A DNA stretch of 64,000 bases. Source: DATDIC01 sp963764525. GTDB lineage: Bacteria > Pseudomonadota > Alphaproteobacteria > Acetobacterales > Acetobacteraceae. The stretch lies in assembly GCA_963764525.1 (NCBI GenBank), contig CAVXTC010000016.1:394603-458602 (forward strand), given 5' to 3'. Below the pieces are notes generated by a model. That model had not been told where the DNA came from and ran no database searches. It was given only the letters and a program-made list of their open reading frames with translations. Position 1 is the first letter of the stretch, and each line of letters begins with the position of its first letter. This document shows, piece by piece, positions 1-7,684 of this stretch. A program made the translations under genes and the position numbers.

Positions 1-381
1 TGGAAGGGCTGGTGGGGAGACAATCCGCCCTATCACGCTCCGACGTTCGTCTTAACGCACCATGCCCGCGAGCCGATCGTAATGGAGGGCGGCACCACGT
101 TCCACTTCGTCACGGACGGGATCCACGCCGCGCTCGAGCGCGCACGCGACGCCGCGGGAGCACGTGACGTCAAGATCGGAGGTGGCGTCTCGACAGTTCG
201 CCAATATTTGCAGGCCGGCCTGATCGATGAACTGCACTTCGCGCTTTCGCCGGTCCTGCTCGGACGGGGCGAGGCGATGTTCGAGGGCTTGGATCTCCCT
301 GCCCTCGGCTACCGCGTGATGGAATCCACTGCCACAGACCTCGCGACGCACGTCGTGCTCGGGCGCGAGGAGAATGAATAA
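1..381 (+). CDS. RibD C-terminal / dihydrofolate reductase-like protein (5' partial)
   Basis: The reading frame is open from base 1 and ends with TAA at 379-381, so the N-terminus lies outside the window. The visible 126 residues match the C-terminal half of the RibD_C/DHFR-like reductase fold. They show a WKGWWGDNPPY start, the IGGG motif near residue 60 that forms the nucleotide-binding loop, and the ELHFALSPVLLGRGE segment typical of the last strands. Family members reduce pterin- or pyrimidine-type substrates with NADPH, but many are standalone proteins of unknown substrate. The internal ATG at 82 is not the true start, because similarity extends upstream of it. A transposon scar follows immediately downstream. 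Confidence 0.8.
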   Translation, partial: WKGWWGDNPPYHAPTFVLTHHAREPIVMEGGTTFHFVTDGIHAALERARDAAGARDVKIGGGVSTVRQYLQAGLIDELHFALSPVLLGRGEAMFEGLDLPALGYRVMESTATDLATHVVLGREENE

Positions 382-448
382 GCGTCCGCTTCTGCAGGTT
401 CGTCGCCGGATAGCTGTCGGGCAGCAAACCACCAGGCTTCCGCGTTCG

Positions 449-713
449 TCATGACGCTGCCAGTTCGCTGCGTTGTCGGTATGCAGCGACGATGCGCAAG
501 ACGGTGGGTTCGCTGACGCCGTAGCGCCGAGCCATTTCGGCGCCGGACATCATGCGGCCCGCAGCCGTGGTGCTCGGTCAGCGAGCGGAAGCCGGCATCC
601 GTCATCTCGATCCGCTCCATGATGTGCAGCATGTCCTTCAGGCTGCGCGACAGCCGGTCGAGCTTCCAGACGACGACCACGTCGCCGTCGCGCAACTGCC
701 CGATCAATCTCAC
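449..713 (-). pseudogene. Serine recombinase (resolvase/invertase) with internal deletion
   Basis: The first part, read from 713 downward, is the core of a Pin/Tn3-type serine recombinase: a QLRDGDVVVVWKLDRLSRS stretch followed by AGFRSLTE. After this the frame shifts. A TTAAGRMM motif is then joined directly to a resolvase helix-turn-helix (MARRYGVSEPTVLRIVAAYR) that ends in TGA at 449-451. The whole segment between GRMM and the HTH, about 50 residues in the family, is missing. The catalytic N-terminus with the active serine is also absent. It is therefore a decayed recombinase, probably the resolvase of a lost transposon. Confidence 0.75.
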
Positions 714-792
714 CGGCGATTACGTCTGGTCCGATCGTCTCAATCTCGATGCCGACGGCCTCATGCCGCTGCTCGCCAGACCGCTACCGTGA
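703..792 (+). pseudogene. Possible C-terminal tail of a Tn3-family transposase
   Basis: In forward frame 1, INLTGDYVW followed by a short variable tail ending in TGA at 790-792 resembles the extreme C-terminus of Tn3-family transposases, which usually end in HINLTGDYxW plus 10-20 residues. It abuts the resolvase fragment on the opposite strand, as tnpA and tnpR remnants of one transposon would. Only about 29 residues match, so the call is tentative. The 110 bases up to the next gene hold nothing else I recognise. Confidence 0.35.
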
Positions 793-902
793 ATCTGTGT
801 CCGAATAATGCACAGGGGCCGATACCGATTGATCGTGACCGGTCCGCCCTCTCTTTCTGCCCTCGTGGGACCCCCAAGGGAAGGAGGCTTGCGATACGTC
901 CG

Positions 903-1871
903 TCAGATCACCTGGTTTCGCAGCGTCACTTCGCCGCGCCACAGCCGATCGAGGTTCTCCAGCAGAACATCGATTACGTTGTCTTCGTAACGGCGCGTCT
1001 CACCGGCGGTGTGGGGGGTGATCAGGACGTTCGGCATCGCCCAGAGCGGCGACGATTCGGCCAGCGGCTCCTCCAGTGTGGTATCGAGCGCAGCCCCGGC
1101 GATCCGGCCGGCCGCAAGCGCCGAAATCAGTGCCGGTTCATCGATGCAGCGGCCCCGCGCCACGTTTACCAGGCTGGCGGATTGCTGCATCAGCGCCAAA
1201 GCCTCGGCATCGATAAGCCGCTCGGTCTGCGCCGTCAGCGGACAGGTCAGCGCGACATAATCCGCCTGCGGCAGCAGCGCGTGGAGGTCAGTCATCCCAT
1301 GCACCGCATCGGCCGCACCGGCGCCGGCAGTGGGGTCGCGGCGCGTTGCGATGACGTGCATGCCGAACGCCCGGGCAAGCTCCGCCAGCCGCCCGCCGAT
1401 CCGCCCGAGGCCGACGATCAGCAACGTCTTGCCCCCGAGTTCGTCCTCGCGTTGCGTCAGGTCGCTGATCATGCCGCGCCAGACGCGCCTGGCCTGGTTG
1501 TCGCGCGCCTCGGGCAATCGACGCGCGATCGCCAGGATCAGCGCCATCGCATGCTCGGACACCGCACGCGCGTTCACTCCGGCCGCGCTCGCCAGCCGGA
1601 TGCCGCGCGCGGCGAGCTTTTCACGGTCGTATTGATCGATACCGGCGCTGATCGACTGGATGAAGCGCAGCCGTTCGGCGCGCTCGATCAGTCCATTGTG
1701 CCACATCATCGAGACCGAGACCACGTCTGCCTCGTGCACGCGGCGGTCGAGTTCGTCGCGCGCATTGACCTGAAAGCATTTGATGCCGGTGCCGCGCGCC
1801 TCGAAGCGAGCCTGCATCTGATAGGCGACGTGCGCGAAGCAAATGGTCAGGCGGTCCTTTGGCGGCAGCAT
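903..1871 (-). CDS. D-2-hydroxyacid dehydrogenase (NAD-dependent)
   Basis: A 322-residue protein of the D-isomer-specific 2-hydroxyacid dehydrogenase family (phosphoglycerate dehydrogenase/glyoxylate reductase type), normal in length and uninterrupted. It oxidises or reduces 2-hydroxy/2-keto acids with NAD(P) in the cytoplasm. The nucleotide-binding loop GLGRIGG is at about residue 154-160. The catalytic triad is visible: Arg in VARGR (about 239), Glu in DTTLEEPL (about 268) and His in TPHTAG (about 287). The start ATG at 1869-1871 begins MLPPKD. The frame is open further upstream, but that part is not family-like and runs into an intergenic repeat. The substrate cannot be read from the sequence. 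Confidence 0.9.
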   Translation of the reverse strand: MLPPKDRLTICFAHVAYQMQARFEARGTGIKCFQVNARDELDRRVHEADVVSVSMMWHNGLIERAERLRFIQSISAGIDQYDREKLAARGIRLASAAGVNARAVSEHAMALILAIARRLPEARDNQARRVWRGMISDLTQREDELGGKTLLIVGLGRIGGRLAELARAFGMHVIATRRDPTAGAGAADAVHGMTDLHALLPQADYVALTCPLTAQTERLIDAEALALMQQSASLVNVARGRCIDEPALISALAAGRIAGAALDTTLEEPLAESSPLWAMPNVLITPHTAGETRRYEDNVIDVLLENLDRLWRGEVTLRNQVI

Positions 1872-1986
1872 GTGGGGGCCCCTGGGAAAAAAGAGCAATG
1901 TCATCCAAACCTGTATCGCGGCGATGGGCCAGGCGCAACAAAGCGCTGCATTTGCAGCGGTTCCTGCCTGGCAGCGGTCGATCGTC

Positions 1987-2107
1987 ATGGATGCCCGCCC
2001 GTCATTCCCGCCCGTCCGTGGTTCCCGCGCGAAAGCGGGAAGCCAGGGCAGTCCTGCATGCACAGTGACCGCGCGGAAAATGGATACCCGGTTTCGCGGG
2101 AATGACG
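1987..2107. repeat. REP-like intergenic inverted repeat
   Basis: Two arms, GTCATTCCCG at 2001-2010 and CGGGAATGAC at 2097-2106, are perfect inverted copies. They enclose a second smaller hairpin (TTCCCGC/GCGGGAA around 2021-2040). Related motifs of the form CATGGATrCCCGC...GCGGGAATGACgG recur near 18250 and 55575. This looks like a dispersed palindromic element lying between the divergently transcribed dehydrogenase and oxygenase genes. Confidence 0.6.
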
Positions 2108-2237
2108 GTGCCGCGGTGCGACGGTGGTTCGGCAGCGCAGCGGAGCAGTGCCGCGGCCGCGCGCCGACTGCGAAAGCACAAGCCGGAGTGCGGCGGGCCG
2201 CCCGGCCCCCCATCTAAGCGGCGTGCCGAACACCCGG

Positions 2238-3002
2238 ATGGATACCCCCGACATGCCCGCACAAGCCCAAGCCGCCTTACACCGCGAAAACGCGCCTGGA
2301 ATGGCGCAGCGCGTCGCCCGCCTCGACTGGCCGGCGATCGAGGCGGACCTGGATGCCGTCGGCTCCGCAACCACCGGCCCCCTGCTGTCGCCGGCCGAGT
2401 GCGCCGCACTGGTTGCGCAGTATCCGTCGGACAAGATGTTCCGTAGCCGCATCGTAATGGCGCGGCATGGGTTCGGGAGCGGCGAGTATAAATACTATGC
2501 CTATCCCCTCCCCACCCCGATCGCCGAGTTGCGGGGGGCGCTTTATCCCCACTTGGCGCCGGTCGCCAACCGCTGGCAGGCGGCGCTGGGCGGTGCCGCC
2601 GAATACCCGGCGGAGCACCGCGACTACCTGGCCCGTTGCCACGAAGCAGGCCAGACACGCCCGACGCCGCTGCTACTGCAATACGGTACCGGCGATTACA
2701 ACTGCCTGCACCAGGACCTGTATGGCGCGCTGTTCTTCCCGTTGCAGGTTGCCATCCTGCTCAGCGCACCCGGCCAGGACTTCACCGGCGGCGAGTTCGT
2801 GCTGACCGAGCAGCGCCCGCGGATGCAGTCGCGCGCCGAGGTGGTTTCGTTGCACCAGGGCGAGGCCGTGATCTTCGCGGTCAACCAGCGCCCGGTTCAG
2901 GGCACCCGCGGCGCCTACCGCGTGACGATGCGGCACGGCGTCAGCCGGCTTCGCTCCGGACACCGGCTGACGCTCGGCATCATCTTCCACGACGCCGCAT
3001 GA
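2238..3002 (+). CDS. 2OG-Fe(II) oxygenase (Oxygenase-NA type, PF09859-like)
   Basis: A 254-residue protein with the double-stranded beta-helix signature of 2-oxoglutarate/Fe(II) dioxygenases. His-X-Asp is at about residues 158-160 (CLHQDLYG), the distal His is in TMRHGVS (about 233), and a downstream Arg (about 240) can bind the 2OG carboxylate. The family is annotated as oxygenases acting on damaged DNA, which fits the next gene, alkB, whose ATG overlaps this gene's TGA. The frame is open back to 2124, but that part is low-complexity Arg/Pro/Gly. ATG 2238 (MDTPDM) or 2253 (MPAQAQ) is the likely start. Confidence 0.85.
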   Translation: MDTPDMPAQAQAALHRENAPGMAQRVARLDWPAIEADLDAVGSATTGPLLSPAECAALVAQYPSDKMFRSRIVMARHGFGSGEYKYYAYPLPTPIAELRGALYPHLAPVANRWQAALGGAAEYPAEHRDYLARCHEAGQTRPTPLLLQYGTGDYNCLHQDLYGALFFPLQVAILLSAPGQDFTGGEFVLTEQRPRMQSRAEVVSLHQGEAVIFAVNQRPVQGTRGAYRVTMRHGVSRLRSGHRLTLGIIFHDAA

Positions 3003-3643
3003 TGGGCGGCGACCTGTTCAGTGCACCCGCCGGCCAGGAAATGCTGGACGACGGCGCCGTGCTGCTGCGCGGCTTCGCGCGGGAGGAAACCGCCGCCCTG
3101 CTCGCGGCTATCGATACGCTCGTCGCCGAGGCGCCGTTCCGCAACATGGTCACTCCCGGCGGCTACCGCATGTCGGTGGCGATGACCAATTGCGGCGCCG
3201 CCGGCTGGGTGACCGACCGAAGCGGCTATCGTTACGACCGCATCGATCCGGCCAGCCTCCGTCCCTGGCCGGCGATGCCCGCCGGCTTCCAGGAGCTCGC
3301 GGTGCGCGCCGCGGAGGCCGGCGGATACAAGGGCTTCGTTCCCGATGCCTGCCTGATCAACCGCTACGAACCAGGCGCCCGGCTGTCGCTGCACCAGGAC
3401 CGGAACGAGCGGGATTTTGCCGCCCCCATCGTCTCCGTCTCGCTGGGCCTGCCGGCAATTTTCCTGTGGGGTGGCAACAGGCGCGCCGACCGGCCGCGCC
3501 GGGTCCGGCTGGAAAGCGGCGATGTCGTCGTCTGGGGCGGCCCGACGCGGCTGGCATTTCACGGCGTCGATCCGCTGGCCGATGGCGAAGATCGCCTGCT
3601 CGGCCGCTGCCGGATCAACCTGACGTTCCGTCGCGCGCTTTAG
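2999..3643 (+). CDS. alkB: AlkB-type alpha-ketoglutarate-dependent DNA dealkylase
   Basis: A 214-residue AlkB homologue that repairs N-alkylated bases such as 1-methyladenine and 3-methylcytosine by oxidative demethylation. Iron ligands are visible: His and Asp in LSLHQDRNE (about 132 and 134) and His in AFHGVDP (about 188). The C-terminal RxNxTFR motif with both 2OG-binding arginines is RINLTFR (about 205-211). The start is one of two tandem ATGs (2999 and 3002) overlapping the stop of the upstream oxygenase, so the two genes are translationally coupled. Its length matches E. coli AlkB, and no frame damage is seen. Confidence 0.93.
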   Translation: MMGGDLFSAPAGQEMLDDGAVLLRGFAREETAALLAAIDTLVAEAPFRNMVTPGGYRMSVAMTNCGAAGWVTDRSGYRYDRIDPASLRPWPAMPAGFQELAVRAAEAGGYKGFVPDACLINRYEPGARLSLHQDRNERDFAAPIVSVSLGLPAIFLWGGNRRADRPRRVRLESGDVVVWGGPTRLAFHGVDPLADGEDRLLGRCRINLTFRRAL

Positions 3644-3727
3644 GCGCCAGCGGGACAGCAACGGCCGGCCCGCATGGCACGGACACCGAAAGCTGGGTAG
3701 TCTGCCGGGAGTACCGGAGGACCCTCG

Positions 3728-4535
3728 ATGCTGCTGTCCCTGAACGGTCGCCGAACTCGCCTATGACCTGGTGGGCGCGGAAACCGGCCCGATCGTGTGC
3801 TTCACCCATTCCCTCGCCGCCGATGGCGGCATGTGGGCGGAGCAGCTTCCGCCGCTCCTGGCCGCCGGGTTTCGCGTGCTGCGGTTGGACATGCGTGGCC
3901 ATGGCGGCAGCGAGCCGTTGCCCCCGCCGTACTCCATGAGCCAACTCGCTGACGATATCGACGCGGTGCTCGCGGCGCTGGAGATCCCCCGCGTGCACTA
4001 TGTCGGCCTGTCGATCGGCGGCATGATCGGCCAGGCCTTCGCGCTGGAACACGGCGACCGGCTGATCTCGGCGATGTGGTGCGACACGCTGCCGGCCAGC
4101 CCGCAGGGCGGACGGGCCGCGTGGGACGAGCGCATCGGTACGGTGCAGGCCGCCCGATCGCTGGCCCCACTGGCGGATGCGACGACGGAGCGCTGGCTGA
4201 CCGATGATTTCAGGGAGCGCAACCCGAGCCGCTGGAAGCAGATCCGCGACACCGTGGCGGCGACGTCGCCGGACGGGTATCTGGGGTGCTGCGAGGCGAT
4301 CCTGGATTTCGATTTCACCGCGCAATTGACGACGCTGCGCCGGCCACTGCTGGTGGTGTGCGGCGACCAGGACCCCGGCACCCCACCCGAGCAGAACCGG
4401 CGGATCGCCGAACTGGTGCCGGGCGCACGTTATGAATTGATCGCCGACGCCAAGCATTTCCCCAACGTCGAGGACCCGGAGGCGTTCAACCGGCTGATGA
4501 TGGGCTGGCTGGCGACGCATCGTCACAGGTCGTAA
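3728..4535 (+). CDS. pcaD: 3-oxoadipate enol-lactonase-like alpha/beta hydrolase (frameshifted near N-terminus)
   Basis: An alpha/beta hydrolase of the PcaD family, about 268 residues if repaired. The nucleophile elbow is GLSIGG, the oxyanion region is FTHSLAADG, the acid is in CGDQDPGTPPE and the catalytic His is in DAKHFPNVE. The preferred start is ATG 3728, preceded by a GGAGG box. It reads MLLSLNG and then needs removal of one base near 3749 to continue into AELAYDLVGAETG. Without that correction only a GTG at 3771 gives an open frame, and it starts inside the domain. No other beta-ketoadipate pathway gene is nearby, so the exact substrate is uncertain. Confidence 0.8.
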
Positions 4536-4600
4536 CCGCGGCAACAATGCGTTGGGGTGATCGGCCGGCCTCATACCAATCGTCAGCAGCCGGTGCCACC

Positions 4601-4660
4601 ATCGTCATGGCCGGCCCACGGGTCCGGCCAAAGGCAAGGCTAAGCCGAGCATCCACGACT
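4601..4660. repeat. Dispersed intergenic repeat, copy 1
   Basis: The core GCCGGCCCACGG(G)TCCGGCC, with flanking GTCAT and a later ATCCACG, recurs near 61395-61470 with small changes. Both copies lie between genes. The core is itself partly palindromic. The 290 bases between the hydrolase and the tRNA otherwise contain only a hairpin at 4745-4771. Confidence 0.5.
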
Positions 4661-4744
4661 GCGCCGGTGGCACACCCGAAAGGCGTCGATACGCGGCCTT
4701 TGCAGGGCGGGCACACGCGCAACGGCGAGTAGGTCAATCTCTCG

Positions 4745-4771
4745 GGCGGGTTGGTATCACGCCAACCCGCC
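4745..4771. terminator. Strong hairpin between pcaD-like gene and tRNA-Thr
   Basis: GGCGGGTTGG (4745-4754) and CCAACCCGCC (4762-4771) form a perfect 10-bp stem around a 7-base loop. No T-run follows, so intrinsic termination is uncertain. It could equally be a structured element of the tRNA leader. Confidence 0.4.
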
Positions 4772-4825
4772 GCGCCTTCCACAGTCCCGGCGGGGCCGGT
4801 ATAAGCAATCAGTCGAGCGGCGTTC

Positions 4826-4897
4826 GCCGGGTTAGCACAGCGGCAGTGCAGCGGTTTTGTAAACCGAAGGTCGGGGGTTCAAATCCCTCACCCGGCA
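4826..4897 (+). tRNA. tRNA-Thr (anticodon TGT)
   Basis: The acceptor arms GCCGGGT (4826-4832) and ACCCGGC (4890-4896) pair perfectly. The D-stem is GCAC/GTGC. The anticodon loop TTTGTAA gives anticodon TGT, which reads ACA. The T-arm has GGGGGTTCAAATCCCTC. The 3' CCA is not encoded (the discriminator A is followed by CCG). The sequence is the usual alphaproteobacterial tRNA-Thr. Confidence 0.95.
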
Positions 4898-5484
4898 CCG
4901 AAACCCAGCCTGTCGGCGCAGGCGATCACCTGCTCGCCGTCCCAGATCCCCAGCACCACGCGGTCGTCGCCGTACTCGGCGATCAGATAGGGATCCAGCA
5001 CCACGGTATCCTGCCGCAATTCCCCGATGATCAGCCGCGCCGGCGGGAATTCCCGCTTCACCGTGTGGGCGAAGCCGCGGATCGAAGCCGGGATCCGCCA
5101 CCCCGCCAGTTCGCGTTCCAGCACCCGCTTCTCGACCCAGTACGCCTCGCCGCGCACCTTCTTCGACGCCAGCACAATGCCCGCCAGGGCCGGCAGCATC
5201 CCCGCCAGGATCACCGAGACCGCCGCGACCGAGGTCCCGACCAGCGCCGCGCCGGCGACACTGACGGCGAAGCTCGAAACGGTCAGAATCGGGGCGATCC
5301 AGCGGTGGCGGAACAGGAAGCTCGGCGGATGCTTGCGCACCTGTTCGGCGCGGTGGCGGTCCAGCAGGTCGGGCGTGACCGGCTCGATCCCCAGATACGA
5401 TAGCGCGTCTGCCAGCGTGCCATGGGTCGGCGTGTCCAGCAGAAAAATTCCGTGGCCGCGGCCACCGAGGTCATCGAGCGGCAT
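4888..5484 (-). CDS. Hypothetical two-helix membrane protein
   Basis: An uninterrupted 198-residue frame with a good GGAGGTG ribosome-binding site upstream of ATG 5482-5484. Around residues 65-105 there are two adjacent hydrophobic segments (ILTVSSFAVSVAGAALVGTS and a VILAGMLPALAGIVLAS stretch), so it is probably an inner-membrane protein with soluble ends. The C-terminal half ends in an ordered GIWDGEQVIA pattern. I do not recognise the family. The last codons run antisense into the 3' end of tRNA-Thr. Confidence 0.7.
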   Translation of the reverse strand: MPLDDLGGRGHGIFLLDTPTHGTLADALSYLGIEPVTPDLLDRHRAEQVRKHPPSFLFRHRWIAPILTVSSFAVSVAGAALVGTSVAAVSVILAGMLPALAGIVLASKKVRGEAYWVEKRVLERELAGWRIPASIRGFAHTVKREFPPARLIIGELRQDTVVLDPYLIAEYGDDRVVLGIWDGEQVIACADRLGFGAG

Positions 5485-5830
5485 GTTCCCACCTCCTGCC
5501 GAAGAGCCAGAATCCGTGGTCGCCAGATATGTCGTCGAAGCAGCGCGTGGAGCCTAACACGCCCGCCGCCAATCCGCCACGCCCTTGCCGCGGTTGTGAA
5601 CGACACTGCCCGGCGGGCAAGGTTGGGTGCCGAGCAGTGGCACCGGCGCCGCGATGCCCCGTCCGGACTTCCCCCGGCGAATTTTCCCGGTGTCATTGTT
5701 CCCGATCAGAAAAGAACTTTCGCGCTCAGCGCGGCCAACTGCCGACCAATTCGGTGGTGAATGCTTGCGGCGCGGCAAACGCCGGAGTAAACGCCGAGGG
5801 CAAAGCGCGGGGAGAGTCGCGTCGTGTCGA
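5485..5830. other. Intergenic region upstream of the TPS cassette; no gene seen
   Basis: This region separates the divergent hypothetical gene from tpsB and should hold the promoters of both. A GGGGAGAG box at 5809-5816 could serve tpsB. I see no coding signal or clear palindromic operator. Confidence 0.4.
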
Positions 5831-7643
5831 ATGGACGACAGTTTCGACATGCCGACCATTCTGCACGGCATGGGATGCCTGCTCCAGCGTCTGAACATTC
5901 CCATCCTGTGCATCCCGCTGACGATCGGCTGTATCACGCCCGTCCTTGCGCAAGCCCCCGCTTTCCTTGCGCAAACGTTTCCTTCCGGCGCGCCGCAGCC
6001 AATTGTCCCGCAAGGCTCGCCGCTGCCGCGGGTGCTTCCGGCCCAGCCGCCCGCGGTGGCACCGGCACGGCCGGCCCAGCCGGTCACCCCCAACGCCGCG
6101 CTGCCAAACCAGCCGGTGCGCATATCACGGGTGGTGGTCGAGGGCGTTACCGCCTATCCGCCGGCCGAGATCGAGGCGCTCACGCAAGGCCTGGTCGGCC
6201 CGGACGTGCCGCTGGCGCGGATCGAGGCGGCGCGCACCGCGGTGCTGCGCCGCTATCGCGCCGACGGCTACATACTGTCCGCCGTGTCGGCCAATATCGA
6301 CGCCGCCGGCACGCTGCGCTTCGTCGTCACCGAAGGCCGCATCGCCAGCGTCAAACTCGCCGGCGATATCGGGCCGGCCGGCACACAGGTGCTGCGCTTC
6401 CTCAACCGGCTGACCGAGCATCAGCCGATCGATTCCGTCACGCTGGAACGCTATCTGCTGCTCGCGCAGGACGTGCCGGGCATCACGCTGCACGCCGTGC
6501 TGCAGCCCTCGGCCGACGAACCGGGCGCGGTGAACCTGATCGCCGAGGTCAGCCGCCAGCCGGTCAGCGGCCTCGCGCTGATGGACAACCGCGCCTCGCC
6601 ATACACCGGCCCGCTCGAGGGGCTCGCGGTGCTCGATCTCAACAGCTTCACCGAATTCGGCGAGAAGACCGAACTGTCGCTGTATCACGCCTTCCCGAAC
6701 AGCGAGACGTTCGGGCAGGTCTCGACCGAGGCTTATGCCGGCGCCTCCGGGCTCAAGGTGCGTATCTATGGCGGCTACGGACCGACTGTTCCCACCGGGC
6801 TGTTCGCGGCGGAAGGCTACAACGGCACCACCGGCGGTGTTCGGCGGACTGGTCACCTACCCGATCATTCGCTCGCGGTTGCAGACGCTCAATGTCTATG
6901 GCGCGTTCGACGGCATCGAATCGACCATCACCACCACCACGACAGGCGCGCGCCAGCTTGCCAGCTACGACTCGCTGCGCGTGGCGCGGCTCGGCGTTGA
7001 CTACGCGCGATCCGATCTTCTGCTGGGCGGCGACCGCAACGCAGTCAACCTGGTGTCCGTGCGGCTTTCGCAGGGGCTGCCGATCCTGGGTGCCTCGGCC
7101 GACGGCTCTTCCACCGCGCCTCGCCCCGGGGAGCGCACCGACTTCAACAAGGTCAATTTCGAGCTGAGCCGGACGCAGACCCTGTTCTATCCGCTGCCGA
7201 ATGTCAGCGTGGCGCTGATGGGTCTGCTGACCGGCCAGTTCACCCGCGACATTCTGCCGCCGGTCGAACAATTCTATCTCGGCGGCGCTCGTTTCACACG
7301 CGGCTACTATTCCGGCGAGGTGTCCGGGGACAAGGCGCTGGCCGCCACCGCCGAGCTGCAGTTCAACACCGGATTCAACATGACGACGTTCGGGCTGAGC
7401 GAGAATGTCTCAACCCAGTTCTACCTGTTCTATGACTGGGGCGAGACCTGGCAGAATCAGCCGCAGGCGCTGGACGAGCACATTTCCTCGGCGGGCGGCG
7501 GCGCGCGGATGCAGTTGACGCGTTACGTCGAGCTCGATTTCGAGGGCGTGGCCAGGTTCAATCGCTTCCCGACCGGCGTCAGCCCCAACATTTCTCCACT
7601 GTACGGTGGCGCTTTTTACTGGCGCGCACTGGTCCGGTTCTGA
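5831..7643 (+). CDS. TpsB/ShlB-FhaC-type outer-membrane two-partner-secretion transporter (one frameshift)
   Basis: The outer-membrane partner that exports the TpsA protein encoded next. A hydrophobic signal segment lies in the first 45 residues (ending TPVLAQA), then a Pro/Ala/Gln-rich linker, POTRA domains (from VRISRVVVEGVTAYPP, about residue 95) and a 16-strand barrel. The barrel has the conserved loop-6 motif, here FTRGYYSGEVSGD, and ends in Phe (WRALVRF), as outer-membrane proteins do. One extra base near 6838 shifts the frame. Repaired, it is about 603 residues, normal for the family. ATG 5831 or 5849 is the start. tpsA begins 41 bases downstream. Confidence 0.9.
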
Positions 7644-7684
7644 CAAAACACCGCCAGTCGAACGACGGCGGGGTGGAGGAAATG

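Noticed and set aside
552..2105. Plus-strand frame of 517 codons
   Set aside because: It runs antisense to the intact D-2-hydroxyacid dehydrogenase and across the transposon scar. Low-complexity Arg/Gln/His composition.
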